NCBI GenBank assembly: GCA_002381945.1
Contig: DFXY01000014.1
Coordinates: 20,640 to 27,655, forward strand
DNA: 7,016 bases
DNA from: Bacteriovoracaceae bacterium UBA4096
Lineage (GTDB): Bacteria; Bdellovibrionota; Bacteriovoracia; Bacteriovoracales; Bacteriovoracaceae
Reading direction: 5' to 3'
The position numbers were made by a program, and so were the translations under genes. The first letter of the stretch is position 1. Each line of letters begins with the position of its first letter. The notes below the pieces were generated by a model. The model searched no databases and was not told where the DNA came from. It saw only the letters and a list, made by a program, of their open reading frames with translations. Below, in pieces: positions 4,575 through 7,016 of the stretch.

Positions 4575-5519
4575 ATGGGACCGATGGAATTTTTCGGTAT
4601 TAGATTGGTCGGTATCAATCCTGATAACGGTCAAAAATTATTCCTGACAATCGTTATTATCACTATCATATTCTTTGTAAAATGGTTGCTCGTTAGGGTT
4701 TTGAATCTTATCTATTCTCGAACAGAAAATCTTCGTTTCAGGTTTTGGAGTAGACAAGGGATTAATCTATTTGTGGCGTTTGTGACGTTTCTTGCCGTGC
4801 TTTCAATCTGGTTTGATGACCCTAGACGTTTAACCACAGGGCTTGGACTTGTGACAGCAGGACTTGCCTTTGCCCTCCAGAAAGTTGTGACCTCTTTTGC
4901 AGGTTATCTTATTATTATGCGAGGGAACACTTTTAGTGTCGGAGAAAGGATTACGATGGGAGGAATCCGTGGGGATGTTATTTCTCTGGGATTTATTCAG
5001 ACGACAATTATGGAAATGGGTCAGCCACCTTCAGTTCAAGATGCTAATCCTGAAATGTGGATTCAAGGCCGGCAATTTACTGGTCGAATCGTGACGGTAA
5101 CAAACGATAAAATTTTTGAGAATCCAGTTTATAATTATACCAGAGACTTTTCTTTTATTTGGGAAGAAATGAATTTCCCTATTAAGTACTCTGAACAAAT
5201 GGAGAAGGTTGAAGAAATTATTATTAAGGCAGTTTCTAATCACACAGAAAAGTTTCGAGATATGAGTGATTATCAGCGACAGATGCTCGAAAAAAAATAT
5301 GGGATCAAGACTGACGATATGATTCCAAGAGTGTTCTATCGAATGACCGACAATTGGCTAGAGCTGAGTGTGAGGTTTATTTTACCCGAACATGGAGTGA
5401 GGATCGTGAAAGATGCAATTACCCGGGAAATTCTTAAGGCCTTTAACCGTGAAGCTATTGAAATTGCCAGCTCAACATTTGAAATTGTAGGGATTCCTTC
5501 TGTCAGGATTAATCATTAG
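4575..5519 (+). CDS. MscS-family mechanosensitive ion channel (314 aa)
   Basis: An inner-membrane small-conductance mechanosensitive channel that would open under membrane tension to release solutes during hypo-osmotic shock. Residues are numbered from the chosen start. Predicted membrane helices are at about 22-43, 62-80 and the pore helix 86-115. The pore helix has the family pattern GLGLVTAGLAFALQKVVTSF, a small-residue-rich packing face leading into the FAGYLIIM kink region. The beta domain follows, with FSVGERI at 120-126, and then a mixed cytoplasmic domain to the C-terminus containing VTVTNDKIFENPVYNYTR (173-190). At 314 residues and about three helices it is near the minimal MscS size. 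The start at 4575 is preferred for its ribosome site; starting at 4563 adds four residues. Its 3' end overlaps the convergent response-regulator gene by 11 bases. Confidence 0.88.
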   Translation: MGPMEFFGIRLVGINPDNGQKLFLTIVIITIIFFVKWLLVRVLNLIYSRTENLRFRFWSRQGINLFVAFVTFLAVLSIWFDDPRRLTTGLGLVTAGLAFALQKVVTSFAGYLIIMRGNTFSVGERITMGGIRGDVISLGFIQTTIMEMGQPPSVQDANPEMWIQGRQFTGRIVTVTNDKIFENPVYNYTRDFSFIWEEMNFPIKYSEQMEKVEEIIIKAVSNHTEKFRDMSDYQRQMLEKKYGIKTDDMIPRVFYRMTDNWLELSVRFILPEHGVRIVKDAITREILKAFNREAIEIASSTFEIVGIPSVRINH

Positions 5520-5907
5520 CTACTGGTGGCCTGCAAAACTTTTTAACCGTATCTAGGAGCAGATCAATATCGGCGGGTTTCCTGATATAGCCACGGACTT
5601 GTTTCGATGTCTCTTCGGCAGATGCTCCTGCGGCAGAACAAATGACAATCGGAAGCGAGGTAATCAGATCCTCACTTCTTAGCTTTAACTGATCCAGAAA
5701 TTCCCATCCATCCATGATTGGCATAAACATATCCAGAAGTATGAGACATGGATGCTTAATGATCTCAAGAGCTTTAAGTGCCTCTTGACCATTTGTTGCA
5801 GTTACTACTTCGTAGCCTTCTAATTCCAGTAGATCCCTGTACGTTTCAAGGAGGGCCTCATTGTCTTCAACAATTAAAAGCGTTCCGCATTTACCTATTT
5901 GAGTCAC
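5509..5907 (-). CDS. Single-domain response regulator (CheY-like receiver, 132 aa)
   Basis: The whole protein is one receiver domain with no output domain. It has the acidic pair E14-D15 (LIVEDN), phosphoacceptor D59 (LILLDMFMPIMDG), the switch serine S91 (IVICSA) and K110 followed by P111 (YIRKPAD). All residues needed for phosphorylation are present. It starts with GTG at 5907-5905. That codon overlaps the TGA of the histidine kinase gene as GTGA, with ribosome site GAGGAG (5918-5913) inside the kinase's last codons, so translation is coupled and the kinase is the obvious phosphodonor. Without a DNA-binding or enzymatic domain it should act by protein contact or as a phosphorelay intermediate. 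The last 11 bases overlap the end of the channel gene on the other strand. Confidence 0.9.
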   Translation of the reverse strand: MTQIGKCGTLLIVEDNEALLETYRDLLELEGYEVVTATNGQEALKALEIIKHPCLILLDMFMPIMDGWEFLDQLKLRSEDLITSLPIVICSAAGASAEETSKQVRGYIRKPADIDLLLDTVKKFCRPPVAND

Positions 5908-7016
5908 AATAGCTCCTCTTCTTGTCGATTGAAAGGCAGAGTTACCTTAAACACTGATCCTTTTCCTACTTCACTATCAACCTCAATTGTACCTCCTTGG
6001 GCCTCAACTGATTTGCGGGCAATATATAAACCAAGACCCAATCCACTTATAGAAGGGCTGCTGGCGCGCTCAAAACGTTGGAATATTTTTGATTGCAACT
6101 CATGAGGAATACCTGGCCCGTGATCCTGTACGGTTAATATGGCCATCTGCTCATTGGATCTGACGACAATTTTAACAGGTTTTCCTGGTGCATATTTAAG
6201 AGTGTTTGTTAGAAGATTAGTTACCACCTGACCCAGCCGAAAGCTGTCCCAATTACCTTCCACTTTTTCTTGCAAATCGCATTCAAGTTGTATGTTGGCC
6301 GAATTAAATGCGTCTTCAAAGTCGTGACATACATCTGCAACAAGTTTTGAGAGATCAGTCTTTACCGCGTGAATCTCAAGTTTACCTGCTTGAATGCGGG
6401 AAATGTCGAGGAGCTCGTTAATTAAGTTTTCTAGAATCTTGACTTGTTTCATAGCAATAAATAAGGACTTTTCCAAACGACTAGTATGCTTGCCGTCTGT
6501 TTTAAATTCCGGTTCTCTTTGGGCCATTTGAAGCTGAAGTGACAAAACCGAAATAGGTGTTCTTAATTCGTGAGAGGCAATGGACAAAAATTCATCGCGA
6601 GCAATGATTGCTTTTTGGAGATTCTCCTCGTTTAGTTTTACAGATGTTAAGTCTCGAATAACGTCTCCAAAACCTCGAAGCTGCCCATCTTTATCTTTAA
6701 GTGCCGTGATAACTGTACTTGCCCAGAATTTTGTACCGTCTTTTCTATAGCGCCAATTCTCTTCTTCAAATTTACCGTTAGATATTGCTATAGCAAGATC
6801 ATGTCCTGGCCTGCCATTTTGCCGATCTTCCTCGCTATAAAAAATACTGAAGTTTTTTCCAATGATTTCGTCTGAGGTAAATCCCTCTATCCTTTCTGCT
6901 CCAGCATTCCAGCTGATAACATTTCCTTCTTTGTCCATCATGTAGAGGGCGTACTCTTTGTTAAAGTCAACAAAGAGCTTAAAACGTTCTTCACTAAGAG
7001 CAAGAGCTTCTTTGGA
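5904..7016 (-). CDS. PAS-domain sensor histidine kinase, 5' end beyond the window (partial)
   Basis: The reading frame stays open to the window edge, giving 370 visible residues, numbered here from the codon at 7016-7014. The ATG pair at 6941-6936 lies inside the PAS domain and is not the true start, because the 25 residues before it (SEERFKLFVDFNKEYALYMM) are the normal beginning of that domain. A PAS domain spans about 8-125 (ISWNAGAERIEGF, GFGDVIRDLT). Next come the HisKA helix with SHELRTP and phospho-acceptor H149, and the HATPase domain with N-box NLLTNTLKY (267-275), DHGPGIP (298-304), FQRFER (312-317) and GLGLGL (325-330). The core is complete for autophosphorylation. No membrane segment is in the visible part. 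The first residues (SKEALALSEERF) look like a helical linker, so another sensor domain probably precedes it. It is followed by, and overlaps, its response regulator. Confidence 0.92.
   Translation of the reverse strand, partial: SKEALALSEERFKLFVDFNKEYALYMMDKEGNVISWNAGAERIEGFTSDEIIGKNFSIFYSEEDRQNGRPGHDLAIAISNGKFEEENWRYRKDGTKFWASTVITALKDKDGQLRGFGDVIRDLTSVKLNEENLQKAIIARDEFLSIASHELRTPISVLSLQLQMAQREPEFKTDGKHTSRLEKSLFIAMKQVKILENLINELLDISRIQAGKLEIHAVKTDLSKLVADVCHDFEDAFNSANIQLECDLQEKVEGNWDSFRLGQVVTNLLTNTLKYAPGKPVKIVVRSNEQMAILTVQDHGPGIPHELQSKIFQRFERASSPSISGLGLGLYIARKSVEAQGGTIEVDSEVGKGSVFKVTLPFNRQEEELL
5913..5918 (-). promoter_or_regulatory. Ribosome binding site for the GTG-started response regulator
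   Basis: GAGGAG on the minus strand, five bases before the GTG at 5907-5905 and inside the end of the kinase coding sequence. It supports the unusual GTG start and coupled translation. Confidence 0.65.

Noticed and set aside
6936..6941. ATG-ATG as the start of the histidine kinase
   Set aside because: The frame remains open to the window edge and the 25 upstream codons encode the conserved beginning of the PAS domain.
1..7016. Mobile elements, CRISPR arrays, tRNA or rRNA genes, toxin-antitoxin or phage-defence genes
   Set aside because: No transposase, integrase, regular direct-repeat array or structural-RNA signature was seen; the genes are ordinary metabolic, envelope and signalling types.

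Overview
The window is a compact bacterial chromosomal segment with a low-to-moderate G+C look. It carries ten protein-coding genes and has short intergenic gaps, none above about 150 bases. Lineage cannot be fixed from the sequence alone. A Gram-negative is likely because of a Cys-lipoprotein with a non-Asp +2 residue, a sigma-54-type promoter and proteobacterial-style genes. A Bdellovibrionota/Bacteriovorax-like or other delta-type proteobacterium is a plausible guess, held weakly. No tRNA, rRNA, CRISPR array, insertion sequence or phage gene is visible.

Left part (1-3550), a sulfur-handling block. Two half-size YeeE/YedE (TsuA-like) membrane proteins lie in tandem (11-532, 542-1063). They are followed by a small unrecognised gene (1163-1513) with its own sigma-54-like promoter. 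A TauE/SafE sulfite-exporter-type permease (1633-2379, minus strand) diverges from an ETHE1-like persulfide dioxygenase fused to a rhodanese (2489-3550, plus strand). The gap between the last two holds two overlapping face-to-face promoters and a palindrome, ATATTA-N8-TAATAT, that covers both -10 regions. This is the arrangement expected of BigR/SqrR-type (ArsR-family) control of sulfide and persulfide detoxification. As a pathway, persulfide would be oxidised to sulfite by the dioxygenase. Sulfite could then be converted to thiosulfate by the rhodanese or exported by the TauE-type protein, and the YeeE pair would move thiosulfate or another sulfur species. The repressor and a sulfide:quinone reductase are not in the window and may lie upstream of base 1.

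Middle part (3551-4481). A small predicted lipoprotein and a 140-residue protein with a C-terminal cold-shock domain form a two-gene operon behind a perfect TATAAT -10 box.

Right part (4482-7016). An MscS-family mechanosensitive channel on the plus strand converges with a minus-strand two-component pair, the 3' ends overlapping by 11 bases. The pair is a PAS-containing histidine kinase, whose 5' end runs off the window, and a single-domain response regulator joined to it by a GTGA stop/start overlap.

The best candidates for something new are the sigma-54-driven orphan small gene in the sulfur block, the compact divergent promoter-operator, and the cold-shock fusion paired with a lipoprotein.
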